From the NCBI RefSeq assembly GCF_000214595.1, contig NZ_AFIG01000002.1:20860-84859 (forward strand): DNA of 64,000 bases, given 5' to 3'. Position numbers and translations under genes: made by a program. Shown here piece after piece: positions 23,566 to 35,135 of the stretch. Every line of letters begins with the position of its first letter. The first letter of the stretch is position 1. The DNA comes from Methylophaga thalassica MP. GTDB lineage: Bacteria > Pseudomonadota > Gammaproteobacteria > Nitrosococcales > Methylophagaceae. The notes beneath the pieces are model-generated. The model ran no database searches. It was not told the origin of the DNA and was given only the letters and a program-made list of their open reading frames with translations.

Positions 23566-24249
23566 ATGGCTGAAGACTTGGAAGCTTTTGACTCTAAAAG
23601 AGAACAAAAACAGAATGCAGAAATGGAGAAGGTTAAACAGTTTTTAACCGAAGAAGAGGTCAAAAGCGAATATTATATGGAGATGACTGTTACGCTTCAG
23701 TCAGCTCAAGCAAAACGTATATTTCGCCGTACTTTTGATCACATTCAAACGCAAATGACTGCAGCGACTTTGTTAACTCGTAAGTTTGGATTACGCGAGC
23801 TTTCAGATGAAAATGTTGCAAAGATTACCGAAAGCATAAAGCAACTATCTACAGAAATGAACAGAGATATGGAACAAGCCAATCATCTGATAGATGATGT
23901 TGGTCTTAAAATCGCTGCAATAACCGATGATAGTGTTGACCTCAATATAAAAATTACATGTCCAGAAGGTATGGCCTTTATGAATCTGATTCGCCAACTG
24001 GATAATTTAACGATGAAACTAAAAACGTTATGGATGGCTGGTGAAATTGCACTCTCTCACTCTGAGGACAGGGTTCATGCCTGGCAGGTACGTATATTCA
24101 AAACAGCAGATGCTATCAGGGCTCTTGGTCAACAAGCTTATATTGCAGCAGACAAGAAGAAAGACAGTGACCAGAAAAAAGCTGAAGCAAAACGAGCAGC
24201 TTATAAACAACGTCAGAACAACTCCACGAAAAAAGCAGCTGCAGTTTAA
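23566..24249 (+). CDS. DUF1845 / ICE-associated PFL_4669-type protein
   Basis: 227 residues from ATG 23566 (after AAGGTGAGCATT; GTG 23557 also possible). The family, found on integrative conjugative elements and islands, shows the core MTVTLQSAQAKRIFRRTFDH (about residues 40-59) and a middle FMNLIRQLDNLTMKLKTLWM (about 143-162). It ends in a lysine-rich tail (KKDSDQKKAEAKRAAYKQ). The role is unknown; it marks this region as ICE- or plasmid-derived. It is the only plus-strand gene in the 18-25.7 kb part, apart from those after it in the recombinase module. Confidence 0.75.
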   Translation: MAEDLEAFDSKREQKQNAEMEKVKQFLTEEEVKSEYYMEMTVTLQSAQAKRIFRRTFDHIQTQMTAATLLTRKFGLRELSDENVAKITESIKQLSTEMNRDMEQANHLIDDVGLKIAAITDDSVDLNIKITCPEGMAFMNLIRQLDNLTMKLKTLWMAGEIALSHSEDRVHAWQVRIFKTADAIRALGQQAYIAADKKKDSDQKKAEAKRAAYKQRQNNSTKKAAAV

Positions 24250-24259
24250 TTTTTAGCAA

Positions 24260-24286
24260 ATGGAAGTCGGTAAATCCGACTTCCAT
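24260..24286. terminator. bidirectional hairpin between convergent genes
   Basis: ATGGAAGTCGG-TAAAT-CCGACTTCCAT is a perfect 11-bp stem, 10 nt after the DUF1845 stop and just beyond the stop of the convergent membrane gene. The T run is weak on the plus strand. Confidence 0.7.
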
Positions 24287-24288
24287 CT

Positions 24289-24995
24289 TCAACTAATTCC
24301 CAAGTAGACAGCCTTCCGCTCTACAGCAGCAAACTCAATTGTTTTTATTAACTTTTCTGAAGCACGCTTGTAGCCTTGGACAATAACCAAAACACTAATG
24401 AAACAAATCACCATAAAGACCAATGACTCAGCGCTGTCTCTCATTATTCCAGTTAGACCTTTATCTTCTATTTTTGAGATAAATCCTATATAAATATTTA
24501 GCTGAAACACAGAAATAGCCCAGACAACACCAAGGAACCATTTATAAAACGTTACTCGTGAATTTATACGAGAGAATATGCTTTCAATATTTTGTTCAAG
24601 TAGCTCAATCTTTTCTAATGTATTAATCCCAGCATCATGAATTAGCTTAGATACGTAAACAACTTGATCTTTTTCAACGGCATTAAGAGCGTATGTGCTT
24701 GGAACTGCAAAAATAACCAAAGCAATTGGAAGAAAAAGGCATAAGTACAAGGCCACCCTAGCGGCTAAAGATTGAGTTTCAACCTGTTCTATAAATATCG
24801 CTCCTATACAAAAAAAGAAAAATAAAAATACAACAAAACTACTATTGGTTTAAATAACTCTCTGAGACCAAATAGAAGATAATTTAAAGGAAACCAAACC
24901 CACCTTGCTGCCTTATTGAGAAGAAAACTATTAACTCTGAAATCTAGAAGATAGGACTCAGTTTCTTTAAGTATCCATTGGGTTTTCTCAAACAT
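24289..24995 (-). pseudogene. hypothetical membrane protein, frame broken at a T7 run
   Basis: Two ORFs, 24804-24995 and 24289-24756, read as one protein of about 235 residues if the T run on the minus strand (A run 24810-24816 on the plus strand) had eight bases: the text then runs FSFFCIGAIFIEQVETQSLA into LYLCLFLPIALVIF. Two pairs of membrane segments surround a helical coiled region (INTLEKIELLEQNIESIFSR). No family is recognised. A one-base undercall is the simplest reason for the break. It is immediately upstream-adjacent to csrA, which ends 3 bp before its start. Confidence 0.55.
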
Positions 24996-24998
24996 AAG

Positions 24999-25169
24999 TT
25001 ACTTCTTTGGTTTATTATCATTATCCAATAACTCTTCACGCACAATGTGCACATCATCAGGTGCCTCTATTCCTATACGAACTTGATTACCTTTAGTTGC
25101 TAGAACAGTTACAACAATATCTTCATCAATGATCAGTGATTCACCTATTCTTCTTGTAAGTATTAACAT
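24999..25169 (-). CDS. csrA: CsrA-family RNA-binding translational regulator
   Basis: 56 residues, slightly shorter than chromosomal CsrA (about 61). The sequence [18 protein letters not shown] and the later [18 protein letters not shown] carry the family signature, with the conserved N-terminal Leu-Thr-Arg and the C-terminal VxREE segment including the RNA-contacting Arg. CsrA dimers bind GGA motifs in hairpin loops, often at ribosome-binding sites. The island's genes have leaders with GGAG in or next to hairpins, so they are natural candidate targets (inference). The start follows AAAGAGGCTTAT. It lies 14 bp after the endonuclease remnant on the same strand. Confidence 0.9.
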   Translation of the reverse strand: MLILTRRIGESLIIDEDIVVTVLATKGNQVRIGIEAPDDVHIVREELLDNDNKPKK

Positions 25170-25183
25170 ATAAGCCTCTTTAG

Positions 25184-25723
25184 TTATTTACAGTTTCCAG
25201 CTTTACGATAGCCAGCATTTTGTGCATCAATTTCAGTATCAAATGGCACGATATTTCTAGGGCTTACCTTTTCATATGAGGGGCAGCCTTTTGGTAAGTG
25301 GTAGACCTTGCTGTTACGGTTTCCTCTTATAGATTGGTCGTTACTAATTAAATTGGTAGCAACACTTGAAGTTCTCATTTCGGACTTAACACCATCGCCA
25401 GAATTTTTATGTCCCAAGTTCCAAGTCACTTGGCCAGTAACAAAAGGATTATGATTTCCCATACGTCGGGCAATTCGTTCGTCTCTAAGAATTTCCCAAG
25501 CAGTTGGTGGATATTGTGTATTCCATGCCATATATAGCTCTTGTTGCTGTCTGCTCATTGGCAAGTTATATCGGTCGTGCATGTAGAATTGAACCCGAGC
25601 AATTAAGCCACGGGCTTCAGGCCTAGGCTCTGCCACCCGTGCATTAAAATCTACCTTAAAGGGACAAGCACCATACTGACTTACTAATTCTGGCAACACT
25701 CCAAAACGATAATTACTTCTGTC
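25184..25723 (-). pseudogene. endonuclease I (EndA/NucM) with C-terminal sunset-type domain, N-terminus lost
   Basis: The frame starts abruptly at [20 protein letters not shown] and continues with [20 protein letters not shown], then [17 protein letters not shown], the C-terminal half of endonuclease I. A spacer leads to [18 protein letters not shown], then a final [10 protein letters not shown], a Cys-containing domain often attached to secreted nucleases. The signal peptide and catalytic beta-beta-alpha His motif are missing. Homology ends at about 25723, exactly where the recombinase module begins, so the module most likely inserted here. The N-terminal half is not found elsewhere in the window. 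Confidence 0.75.
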
Positions 25724-25806
25724 TGTTCACTACCTAGTAAAATCATAGTTGACATCTACCTATAAAAATATACAAATGAACATATGATTTATTAAGAGGC
25801 AATTTA

Positions 25807-27264
25807 GTGGCTAGACGAAGATTTAATTCCTCCAAACACTTTCGTTCACAAGCAAGAGTTGTGTATATAAAGAAATTTCAAGAAGGAAAAGCAATTTATA
25901 CAAATCCAGCAGGTTGTCTTGAAGATGGTTGGCAATGGGAAAGAAAGCCTGGGTTTTGGCCAGAGATGCCAGTAATTTTGAATGGGAACGGAGTTCCATG
26001 GGATCTGGGCAATGCTTACCTTCTTTGCCACCTAAACACTGCTCTTAGATCAAAAATGGAATCAATCAAGGATCGAGCAAAAAGCTTGTGTTTTTATCTA
26101 AAGTTCATTGAAGACGAAGATCTAGATTTACTTGAATTCCCAGCGCAAACGAGAAGACGACCAACCTATCTTTTCAGATATAAACTACAAGAACTTATTG
26201 ATCTAGGAATGGCTCCAAGTACCGCAAGTAAACATGTCGGCCATGTCATTGCTTTTTATAGAGGTATACTCAACCACAATCTTGTAGATGAGTCTCGTAT
26301 TGGATCTAGACCATTTAGAAGCTTTAAGAGGTATGTTCAGACTTTGAATAATGAGGGTTTATCTCGATTTAAAGAGGTCCAAACAACCGATATTTCTATC
26401 AAGGTTACAAAAGCAGAAACTCGGCCAGACAGAATAATGGATGGTGGAGAATTGCGCCCTCTATCCATAGCCGAGCAACAGGCAATAATGTGGGGCTTGG
26501 AGCGAAAGTATTGCTCAGTAGCAACCGAATTAATTATGCTGACTATGCTCAATACGGGAGCGCGGATTCAATCAGCATGTACCCTTCGTGTAGGCCACAT
26601 TAAAGAGGCATATGACGAACTTAAACGTACTGGTAAAAGTTGGGTTTTTATTCATTCTCACAGAAGTAGATTCCCAATCGATACTAAGTTTGGAAAGCCT
26701 AATAACTTTAGGTTCCCCAAGACCCTTATTGAGAAATTGTTCGTCTATATAAATAGCGAACTAAACGCTAAAAGAATGAAAAGCAGCTTCTTCGGTTTGA
26801 GCGATGAAAATTATGTATTCTTAACAGAGCAATCTAATCCATTCTATTCCTCGCGAAGTGAGATCAGGAAGAGGCAAGATGAAGCTGCTCATTGGGTTGT
26901 CAATGCTCCTGCATTCAGTCCTCAAAACGGAAGCACTTTTCGGGCAAATATTCGCAATTTCATTGCTCGTGTAAGACAAGATCGGCCTGAACTTGATGAG
27001 TTTGCGCCGCACGACCTTAGAGCTACCTTTGGTATGAACATTGTTAGAAAGCTTGCCAACGATCCTGAAAAAAGATTCACAACAACTCATATGGAACTAG
27101 CTGTCAAAACCGCTCTTAACCATAACGATATTGCTACTTCTAGACTATATGTCAATTTTGACGAAACGCTGCTTAACGTTAATTCGATTAATGAAATGCA
27201 TGAAGCTATTATTCTTGACGGATACAAAGTTCTCGAAGCTATCTACGGGGAGAATCGAGTTTGA
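25807..27264 (+). CDS. intA: tyrosine recombinase, first of three (IntA-like)
   Basis: 485 residues from GTG 25807 (after AAGAGGCAATTTA). The catalytic domain shows NTGARIQSACTLRVG (Arg I, about residues 250-264), HDLRATFGMNIVRK (His-x-x-Arg) and LNHNDIATSRLYVNF with the probable nucleophilic Tyr. The N-terminus is a SAM-like DNA-binding region. It is thought to cut and join one strand at the element ends. The stop overlaps the next start (TGATG), so the module is translated as a unit. Confidence 0.8.
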   Translation: MARRRFNSSKHFRSQARVVYIKKFQEGKAIYTNPAGCLEDGWQWERKPGFWPEMPVILNGNGVPWDLGNAYLLCHLNTALRSKMESIKDRAKSLCFYLKFIEDEDLDLLEFPAQTRRRPTYLFRYKLQELIDLGMAPSTASKHVGHVIAFYRGILNHNLVDESRIGSRPFRSFKRYVQTLNNEGLSRFKEVQTTDISIKVTKAETRPDRIMDGGELRPLSIAEQQAIMWGLERKYCSVATELIMLTMLNTGARIQSACTLRVGHIKEAYDELKRTGKSWVFIHSHRSRFPIDTKFGKPNNFRFPKTLIEKLFVYINSELNAKRMKSSFFGLSDENYVFLTEQSNPFYSSRSEIRKRQDEAAHWVVNAPAFSPQNGSTFRANIRNFIARVRQDRPELDEFAPHDLRATFGMNIVRKLANDPEKRFTTTHMELAVKTALNHNDIATSRLYVNFDETLLNVNSINEMHEAIILDGYKVLEAIYGENRV

Positions 27265-29186
27265 TGGAGTATCGTCCAGAAATAATCATCCACATTACAG
27301 ACAAGATAACAGAAGTTCTGAAACCCGAAATGACAGTGCTTGAATTCGATATCGACAACTCATGCAGAACTTGTGATGTAGGAAGTTGGTGTTACTCAGT
27401 AAGGAGTAATGCAAGAAACCCTAACCATAAGAGCCGTTCTGTCGCTAAGGAATCTATCGTTAAAGACAGGCTAAAGTATGTCGAACGAATAATCGAAGGA
27501 CTACGAGCTAGCACATACAATCAAGCTACTGTTTATAGCCATGCAGGCAAGATAGCCAGGTTTATTGATTTCGCTGATAGTAAAGGGATGTCGTTATCTA
27601 ATGATAAGGATTGGATTGAGTCGGTATATAGCTATTATGAACATCTAGTATTGAGCACGCGTTTAGCTGACGGTACGGAAGGTAGTTTGAAAGAGCGCTC
27701 TGCTTCAGCTGAACTATCATCTACCAAAAAAGCATTGGCATGGGCCTTGGAGTTAACAGATAACGAGGTCAGCTTAAAGATACCTCATATTAAAGAAGGT
27801 AAGTCAGAATCTCTTCCAGGAGACGACTTAGAACGCAACCAATTTGTGCAAGTATTGCTTGCTATTTTTGAGCGCTTCACAGACATACTAATCAATGAAA
27901 AACCGTTTCCTTTTGTATTAGACTTAAGTCATTGGGGCTTTGGTAAACATGTTTTCTCAAGATCTAGTCACCTGAGCAAAGCTTCATATACAAAATCTTT
28001 TGTGAATGATGATGCTGGCATTGTATCTAGAGAAGAAGTGCGTGGTCGATATACAGATTGGCGAGAATGCGTTGGTGTAATGTCTGTTTACGATAACTGG
28101 ATCAAACGCCTAGACAAGACCAATAGCCTAAATACAGACTTACAGCGAAAGTCGCTCTATAACTCTGCAACGTATTGCTACTATCTTGCATTTATTGGGA
28201 TTGTAGGTACCAATAATGGTGTCACCTCTGCATTAAGATTAAGCTCTTGTGAGAAATCTGAGCCGATCAATTGTAAAGCGCCTAGAGGCTACAGTTTCAC
28301 TGGGCTAAAGGTTAGAGCGGGTAATAAGACAGTTTACCCAACAATGGGGAAAGAGTTTTACCAATTCCACAAGAAATATGAAAAGCTTCGTCAGTGGGGA
28401 GAAATTGAATTCGATTTAGATGTTCAAAGAGTAGGATTTTTTAGAATCTCTGGAATCGGTAAATGCGCCCCTTTGAATAAAGTCTCCATTGATACTCTTA
28501 AAGAATGGCTAATAGGACATTTACCTAATGTTAAGTGGCATACCCCTAGAGAGCTAAGAAAAGGTGTTTCATGGTCTTTTTGGAATCTAAGTAATGGTGA
28601 CATCAATACCGTTGCTTGGAAACTACAGAATGACGTGAAAACTACCCTCAAGAGCTATTCCAATCCACCGAAGATAGCTGGATTAAAAGAACTTTCTACA
28701 TTCATGAACGAAATGTGGAATGAAGCAATAGATTCATCGAGAAGCGCCAAATACATTCCTGTACAGATAAATAACGGTCTACATAAAACGCCTGCTGGCC
28801 ACTGTAATGCTAACGATTTATCTCAAGCTAAGCGTAGCGAAGGTTTTACCGACTCAGCACCCGAGCCAAACTGCAGTAGAAGCGAAACATGCTTTTTCTG
28901 TAGGCATTATGTTTTACATGCTGACGAAGAGGATATTCACCTTATAACTAGTTTAAAGGTATTGCTTCCATACGCGCAGAAACGCGCAGCAAACGAAGCT
29001 TCCTACGCCATTAAGTTTGCACCAATACTCTATAGAATTGATGAAATACTTGAAGAGCTAATAAAGCAATTTCCAGCTAAAAAATCTTTAGTTGATGATG
29101 CTATGAATAAAGTAAAGCAAGGAGATTTGTCAAAGCATTGGCAGAGTCATTTTGATCTACTAGCTGATTTGGAGGCATACTCGTGA
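27264..29186 (+). CDS. tfp: tyrosine-recombinase-fold protein, probably catalytically incomplete (Tfp-like)
   Basis: 640 residues from ATG 27264. An N-terminal Cys pair (CRTCDVGSWC, about residues 31-40) and a C-terminal CFFCRHYVLH suggest zinc sites. Where active enzymes have the first catalytic Arg (G-x-R), this protein has GTNNGVTSALRLSSCEK, lacking it. HTPRELRKG (His-x-x-Arg) and LKSYSNP (possible Tyr) remain. In SE elements the second gene is likewise a recombinase-fold protein of uncertain activity. Overlaps both neighbours. Confidence 0.7.
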   Translation: MEYRPEIIIHITDKITEVLKPEMTVLEFDIDNSCRTCDVGSWCYSVRSNARNPNHKSRSVAKESIVKDRLKYVERIIEGLRASTYNQATVYSHAGKIARFIDFADSKGMSLSNDKDWIESVYSYYEHLVLSTRLADGTEGSLKERSASAELSSTKKALAWALELTDNEVSLKIPHIKEGKSESLPGDDLERNQFVQVLLAIFERFTDILINEKPFPFVLDLSHWGFGKHVFSRSSHLSKASYTKSFVNDDAGIVSREEVRGRYTDWRECVGVMSVYDNWIKRLDKTNSLNTDLQRKSLYNSATYCYYLAFIGIVGTNNGVTSALRLSSCEKSEPINCKAPRGYSFTGLKVRAGNKTVYPTMGKEFYQFHKKYEKLRQWGEIEFDLDVQRVGFFRISGIGKCAPLNKVSIDTLKEWLIGHLPNVKWHTPRELRKGVSWSFWNLSNGDINTVAWKLQNDVKTTLKSYSNPPKIAGLKELSTFMNEMWNEAIDSSRSAKYIPVQINNGLHKTPAGHCNANDLSQAKRSEGFTDSAPEPNCSRSETCFFCRHYVLHADEEDIHLITSLKVLLPYAQKRAANEASYAIKFAPILYRIDEILEELIKQFPAKKSLVDDAMNKVKQGDLSKHWQSHFDLLADLEAYS

Positions 29187-31252
29187 ATGTTCAACTAGTA
29201 CCCTATGACACTATAGGGATTGCTCAGCATACTTCGCCTGATTCACTATCTACTGATGTTTCTACCCCTGATTCTAACCATGTTATAAGTCGGCGAAGAA
29301 ACGGAGACATTCTGTCTGTTTTTGCTGATAATGTTTGGGATTTTTCTCTATACACGTCAAGACCAAATGCTCGTATATATTTCGAAAGTATATTTTCCGA
29401 AGATCATAGAGTCTTTGAAAGACAGAGTCCGCTCGCCAATTCTATCATTCAAGATTCTAAATTAATCATTCTAAATTTATGGTATCGAAGACAGCTATCA
29501 GTAAACAGCGTAATGGCGCTATGGATACAAATAAAATACTTAGCAAGATATGCTCTATCTTCTGGAATTAAGTTCGCAGATGTTTTAGGTAAAACCGAAT
29601 TTATCGAATGTAGATTGGAAGGGGCGGAAAGTCGGTACCAAGAGTGGGTTAGGCTTGCAAGTCTATACAATCTGATTAAACACCTCTCGCAACTATCGCA
29701 TCAGGTAAACGATTTCAACCTTATACCCTCTGTGGATTTAACTAAACTGGTAGCTGAACAAGCTCAGGAGCGCGTGGATGAAGCAATTAGAGAAAAAATC
29801 CAAACACCTGTCATTCCAATAAGGTTGCTCAGCGAGCTTATCGAACAAAGTACCGAGACCTGTTTTAAGTTTATGGAGGTCGTAACGGAAGTAGAGAAAG
29901 CCTGGGAACATTACGAAGTGACTAAGGAGAGAGCAGAAAAAGGGGAAATCAAATTCGGGAAATGGCGTAAGAGTAACGCTACTATCGCTCGACAGGTATG
30001 GAAATATATTAAAGAAACATATCCAGATATCGCTAACCTATTAGAAGAGTTACAAGTTGATAGCATTCAGGAATTAACAAACTATATTAGCTATATTCAA
30101 AAAACTTCAGCAGCTATGATTTCTCAATTTACTGGCATGAGGGTCTCTGAAGTACGAGCAATCCCTTTAAATAGCTATCGAAGGGTTACTTATGGGGAAG
30201 AAGTAATTTGCGGGTTTGATAGCTATACATTCAAGTTTGCTGGTAATTCTCCAAAGAAACAGTTCTGGGTTACGGCAGATCAAGCAGAACTTTACTATCA
30301 GTGCGCTCTTGCCAGTGCAAGGTTAATCTACAGGTTCTATTATTCGCTGAATATGGATTCTGTGAATCAAGATAAGTACCCTCTTTTTCCTAACCATAGT
30401 TCGAGGGTTGACAGCGAGACGCCTATATTTGTTGTGAACCCTCGGCCATTCAAAGAGGGATGGAGAGCCAGTACTAACAATACACTGCGTCGAGAGGCCT
30501 TTGTCATTACAAATGAAGACCTAGAAGAGATGCAGAGTTTCAACCCATGGGTCGACTTTTCTAAAAAAGGTATAGATGTCGGCAAGGAATTCCCTTTTGC
30601 ATGGCACATGTATCGCCGTTCATTAGTTGTATATGCTGCTCGTGGAGGAGTATCAATTCCAGTAATTGCCAATCAACTCAAACATCCAATAGAAAAAATG
30701 ACGGTTTATTATACTGATGGAAGTGCCTATGCGAATAATTTTGTAGAGAGAGGTACCAATCAGAATGAAGGATTATTCGATTTTATAAATGAACTTCAAG
30801 AAGAAGTTTTAACCATGAAGGTTGATGCTATTTGTAATGACATTTCTGATTATGAAGGAATCCTATTTGGTGGCGCAGGTGCAACTCTTCAGAGGCAAAA
30901 AAATAAAGGTATACTCCCTTCAATCTACGAAGACCGCGCTCTAACTGAGAAAGAAGTAAGATCAGGCAGACTATCATATCGGAGAACTGTAGTAGGAGGG
31001 TGCTCTTCCATAGAGCCTTGCGATAGAGTCGCATTTACCTCGATTCTTCCATGTATCGATTGTAGTGATGCTATTTTCAACGATGACACTGCCGAAATCA
31101 TGGCTGATCAAATCGAAGTATGGAAAGAAGAAATCTCCATATACGGTGAAAAAAGTCCCTTTTCACTTCAGCGAGAAAAAGAAATATCTGTTGTAGAGCA
31201 ACACCTTGCAGCACGAAACAATTTAATTCCTGTTAAGGAGATCATCGAGTGA
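29183..31252 (+). CDS. intB: tyrosine recombinase, third gene (IntB-like)
   Basis: 689 residues from GTG 29183, which overlaps the tfp stop (GTGA). The catalytic set is visible: FTGMRVSEVRAIPLN (Arg I, about residues 317-331), WHMYRRSLVVYAARGG (His-x-x-Arg) and KHPIEKMTVYYTDGS (Tyr). A Cys-rich C-terminal tail (GGCSSIEPCDRVAF, then LPCIDCSDAIF) resembles zinc-binding tails of the Tn554 TnpB-type enzymes. It acts with IntA in integration and circularisation. The stop overlaps the GTG of the fourth gene. Confidence 0.8.
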   Translation: MNVQLVPYDTIGIAQHTSPDSLSTDVSTPDSNHVISRRRNGDILSVFADNVWDFSLYTSRPNARIYFESIFSEDHRVFERQSPLANSIIQDSKLIILNLWYRRQLSVNSVMALWIQIKYLARYALSSGIKFADVLGKTEFIECRLEGAESRYQEWVRLASLYNLIKHLSQLSHQVNDFNLIPSVDLTKLVAEQAQERVDEAIREKIQTPVIPIRLLSELIEQSTETCFKFMEVVTEVEKAWEHYEVTKERAEKGEIKFGKWRKSNATIARQVWKYIKETYPDIANLLEELQVDSIQELTNYISYIQKTSAAMISQFTGMRVSEVRAIPLNSYRRVTYGEEVICGFDSYTFKFAGNSPKKQFWVTADQAELYYQCALASARLIYRFYYSLNMDSVNQDKYPLFPNHSSRVDSETPIFVVNPRPFKEGWRASTNNTLRREAFVITNEDLEEMQSFNPWVDFSKKGIDVGKEFPFAWHMYRRSLVVYAARGGVSIPVIANQLKHPIEKMTVYYTDGSAYANNFVERGTNQNEGLFDFINELQEEVLTMKVDAICNDISDYEGILFGGAGATLQRQKNKGILPSIYEDRALTEKEVRSGRLSYRRTVVGGCSSIEPCDRVAFTSILPCIDCSDAIFNDDTAEIMADQIEVWKEEISIYGEKSPFSLQREKEISVVEQHLAARNNLIPVKEIIE

Positions 31253-31586
31253 CTGAATTAAGAGGCGAAGCTTTATACTGGGAAGCTTTTGAACGACTGA
31301 AGTCTGGGAAAGCTCAGATCATTGATACTAATTCTCCTTCCTTTAAATTCACTAAAGATAATGTAGCGATTGAGGCGGGTAAGAAGAAAGGGTTTGTAAA
31401 ACAGGAAAGATACCCTGATTTGTGTGATTCAATTGAAAATACTGAAAACACGAGATGTTCTGCCGCTAGTAGAGATCCAGAAAATTCCGATTCGATAAAG
31501 CTTATTACATCTCAAAAGAAGAAGGCAAATGCTCGATATTCAAAACTTAAGGCCGAACATGACCTCTGTTTGGAGAAGATGATGAA

Positions 31587-32821
<1,235 letters not shown>

Positions 32822-32892
32822 GAATCTTCTTAGAGAGAATTTCGAGCTACGTAGAGAATTACAAGAATTAAAGAAATCTAGTATGCAATAAA

Positions 32893-33252
32893 GTGTATCG
32901 GCCTTACAATTTTAATATGTGTCGTGACTAAAGCTGACAACCCCACTATGGCTTATTGGTCCGCAAAGCTGCCGCTCGGTAGCCTTATTTTAGATAGAGA
33001 TAAAACAGCCAGTTTGAATCTTGAACCCGCCACCTAAAACAATCTCTTCTCTCTTGCCTGTTTCAGTATTAACTTAAACGGCTATCTTTAAATGTCGTAG
33101 TGACCAAATCTCCCAATATTTGCTCGAAAATAAACTATTCTGACCCAATGATCCTAAGAATCATTTGTGTTTTTAAAGTGCTTGCCTAGTCATACGTTGG
33201 GTGAATCTATATTTGCGTGGGAGCAGTATCATATTTTTTGTTAAAGATTGAC
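32893..33252. other. intergenic region with left copy of a direct repeat
   Basis: No gene is seen. It contains the first of two imperfect direct repeats that bracket the ptx operon (32960-33018). Confidence 0.5.
32960..33018 (+). repeat. direct repeat, left copy (flanks ptx)
   Basis: It begins TCCGCAAAGCTGCCGCTCGG and ends AAAACAGCCAGTTTGAA. The second copy at 38221-38278 has the same ends with about ten differences and one missing base. Confidence 0.65.
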
Positions 33253-34122
33253 CTATGAACTGAGTAAATATTCAACAAATTGCGGCTGTTTTTGCTGAAT
33301 GGTCGATTGCTGCCGCCAGACCAGCTGGATGTCTTTTGTTAGCGCATGATCCTCTAAAGGGATTGCACATAAACTTCCATGTTGCACCTCATCAACAACA
33401 GACGATGCAAATACCAGCGATATTCCTATGCCTGCCCGAACCGCCTGCTTAACGGCCTCTGTGCTGCCCAGTTGCATTGATACAGTGGGAAAATGCTGGC
33501 ATTCCTGCAAGTAGTTTTTGAGTATCCTTCCTGTTCCGCTGCCAGATTCTCCGCCTAACAAATTCAGCCCGGACAATATTGATTTACTGATCGATGACAG
33601 TTTTGCAAGTGGATGATCTGGAGGCGTAATCAAGACTAATGCTTCAGTTTTCCAGATTTGAGATTCAAAACCAGCTTTACCTGGCCACCATTCCATCAAG
33701 GCGATATCGATTTCAGCATTTTCCAGTTTTTCGGCAACGACTGGGTTGCTGTCTATTACGATATCCAGTTTGTCATTTATAAACGCTTGTTTATGCCGGT
33801 AATTCTGCAGGTAAGGCTGCAACAGATAAATGCCGATATTTGAACTGGCTCCAATTCTCATGGAGGGTTGATTCACAGCCAGCAAGGCTCTGTCTTGTAG
33901 TCGCAACATGCTCTGCGCATACGGCAAAAGACGAAGGGCATATTCAGTCGGCTGGCAACCGCTACGCACACGATGAATCAAGGATACGCAGAGCGTTTCT
34001 TCCAGCTTCTGAATATGCTGCGAGATAGTTGGTTGGGCTAATCCCAGCTGCTCGGCAGCTGCCTGAAAACTGCGCTGCTCAATCACCATGATCAAACTTT
34101 TCAGCCAGATCAGATTGAGCAT
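33253..34122 (-). CDS. ptxE: LysR-family regulator of phosphite genes
   Basis: 289 residues. The N-terminal helix-turn-helix ([20 protein letters not shown], about residues 18-37) and the C-terminal substrate-binding fold are those of LysR regulators. Its placement as the last gene of a ptxABCD operon identifies PtxE. In known ptx operons the role of PtxE in control is unclear. The gene overlaps the end of ptxD by 13 bp, so it is in the same transcript. Confidence 0.8.
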   Translation of the reverse strand: MLNLIWLKSLIMVIEQRSFQAAAEQLGLAQPTISQHIQKLEETLCVSLIHRVRSGCQPTEYALRLLPYAQSMLRLQDRALLAVNQPSMRIGASSNIGIYLLQPYLQNYRHKQAFINDKLDIVIDSNPVVAEKLENAEIDIALMEWWPGKAGFESQIWKTEALVLITPPDHPLAKLSSISKSILSGLNLLGGESGSGTGRILKNYLQECQHFPTVSMQLGSTEAVKQAVRAGIGISLVFASSVVDEVQHGSLCAIPLEDHALTKDIQLVWRQQSTIQQKQPQFVEYLLSS

Positions 34123-35126
34123 GCTATTTCCTTTTGTGCGGGTAATTGGTTGGCCGGATCCAATGGAGGCTCGCCGTTCAAAACCCTGAGAATATTTTCA
34201 GCCGCACGTGTTTCAATGGCTAACCTGACCTTGCTCACCGCTGAACCGATATGTGCCGTGAACAAGGTGTTGGGATGTGTTAATAAATTGGGATTGATTT
34301 CCTTTGGCCTGTCGAGACGTGCCCAGTCTTCCATTTCAAAAACATCACTGGCATATCCGGCTAAATGGCCGCTATTAAGCTTATCTAAAATGGCACTTTC
34401 ATCAACAATAGACCCACGGCAGGGATTCACCAAAAATGAACCGGGCCGCATCTGCTGTAAACGTTGTGTATTTAAAAGATGTTGCGTTTGCGAGTTTAAT
34501 GGCAGTGCCATAATCACGATATCGGCCTGAGCAAGGGCGTCGTCCAAAGACAAAAATTCAAGTTTTAATGCTGCTTGTTGTTCTGCATCCAGAGGCTGAG
34601 TGTCGGTATAGACTAAGGTTGCACCCCAACCGCTCAGCCTTTGTGCAATGGCCTGACCAATTGCACCCATGCCGATAATCGCAATAGTGGATCCTTCAAT
34701 TCCCATTCCGTAAAACTGTGGAAGCCAGCCCTTAAAGTTTCCAATACGTACATGTTGATCCGCCGCCCGTATATGCCGAATTAATCCGACCATTAGGCCG
34801 ATGGTTAATTCAGCTGTGGGTACTGTTAATAGGTCTGGTACAAAGGTCAGCCAGACATTGTGTTCAGTGCAGGCATCGACATCAAAATTATCATAGCCCT
34901 TTAATGCCGCACCAATGACCTTCAGTTGCGGGCAAGACTCTAAAAAAATGGTATCTACCCGATCCGGCATGAATACCATCAAGGCTTCTGCATCCTTCGC
35001 CCGTTTCATTGTATCGTTGCGTGATAAGCTGAACGGGGTCTGATTCGTGATCAACTCACAATGCGGTGCTAATATGGCCAACACCTCTTCATGTACTTTA
35101 TGCGTAATTACCAATTTTGGTTTCAT
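34110..35126 (-). CDS. ptxD: NAD-dependent phosphite dehydrogenase
   Basis: 338 residues. It oxidises phosphite to phosphate with NAD+ reduction in the cytoplasm. The D-2-hydroxyacid dehydrogenase fold has [15 protein letters not shown] (GxGxxG) with VYTDTQ. The PtxD-specific signatures are [14 protein letters not shown] (catalytic Lys), [14 protein letters not shown] (Arg), and [14 protein letters not shown] with [13 protein letters not shown] (catalytic His). These separate it from ordinary hydroxyacid dehydrogenases. It starts 9 bp after ptxC, behind AGGAGATAACG. Confidence 0.95.
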   Translation of the reverse strand: MKPKLVITHKVHEEVLAILAPHCELITNQTPFSLSRNDTMKRAKDAEALMVFMPDRVDTIFLESCPQLKVIGAALKGYDNFDVDACTEHNVWLTFVPDLLTVPTAELTIGLMVGLIRHIRAADQHVRIGNFKGWLPQFYGMGIEGSTIAIIGMGAIGQAIAQRLSGWGATLVYTDTQPLDAEQQAALKLEFLSLDDALAQADIVIMALPLNSQTQHLLNTQRLQQMRPGSFLVNPCRGSIVDESAILDKLNSGHLAGYASDVFEMEDWARLDRPKEINPNLLTHPNTLFTAHIGSAVSKVRLAIETRAAENILRVLNGEPPLDPANQLPAQKEIACSI

Positions 35127-35135
35127 CGTTATCTC

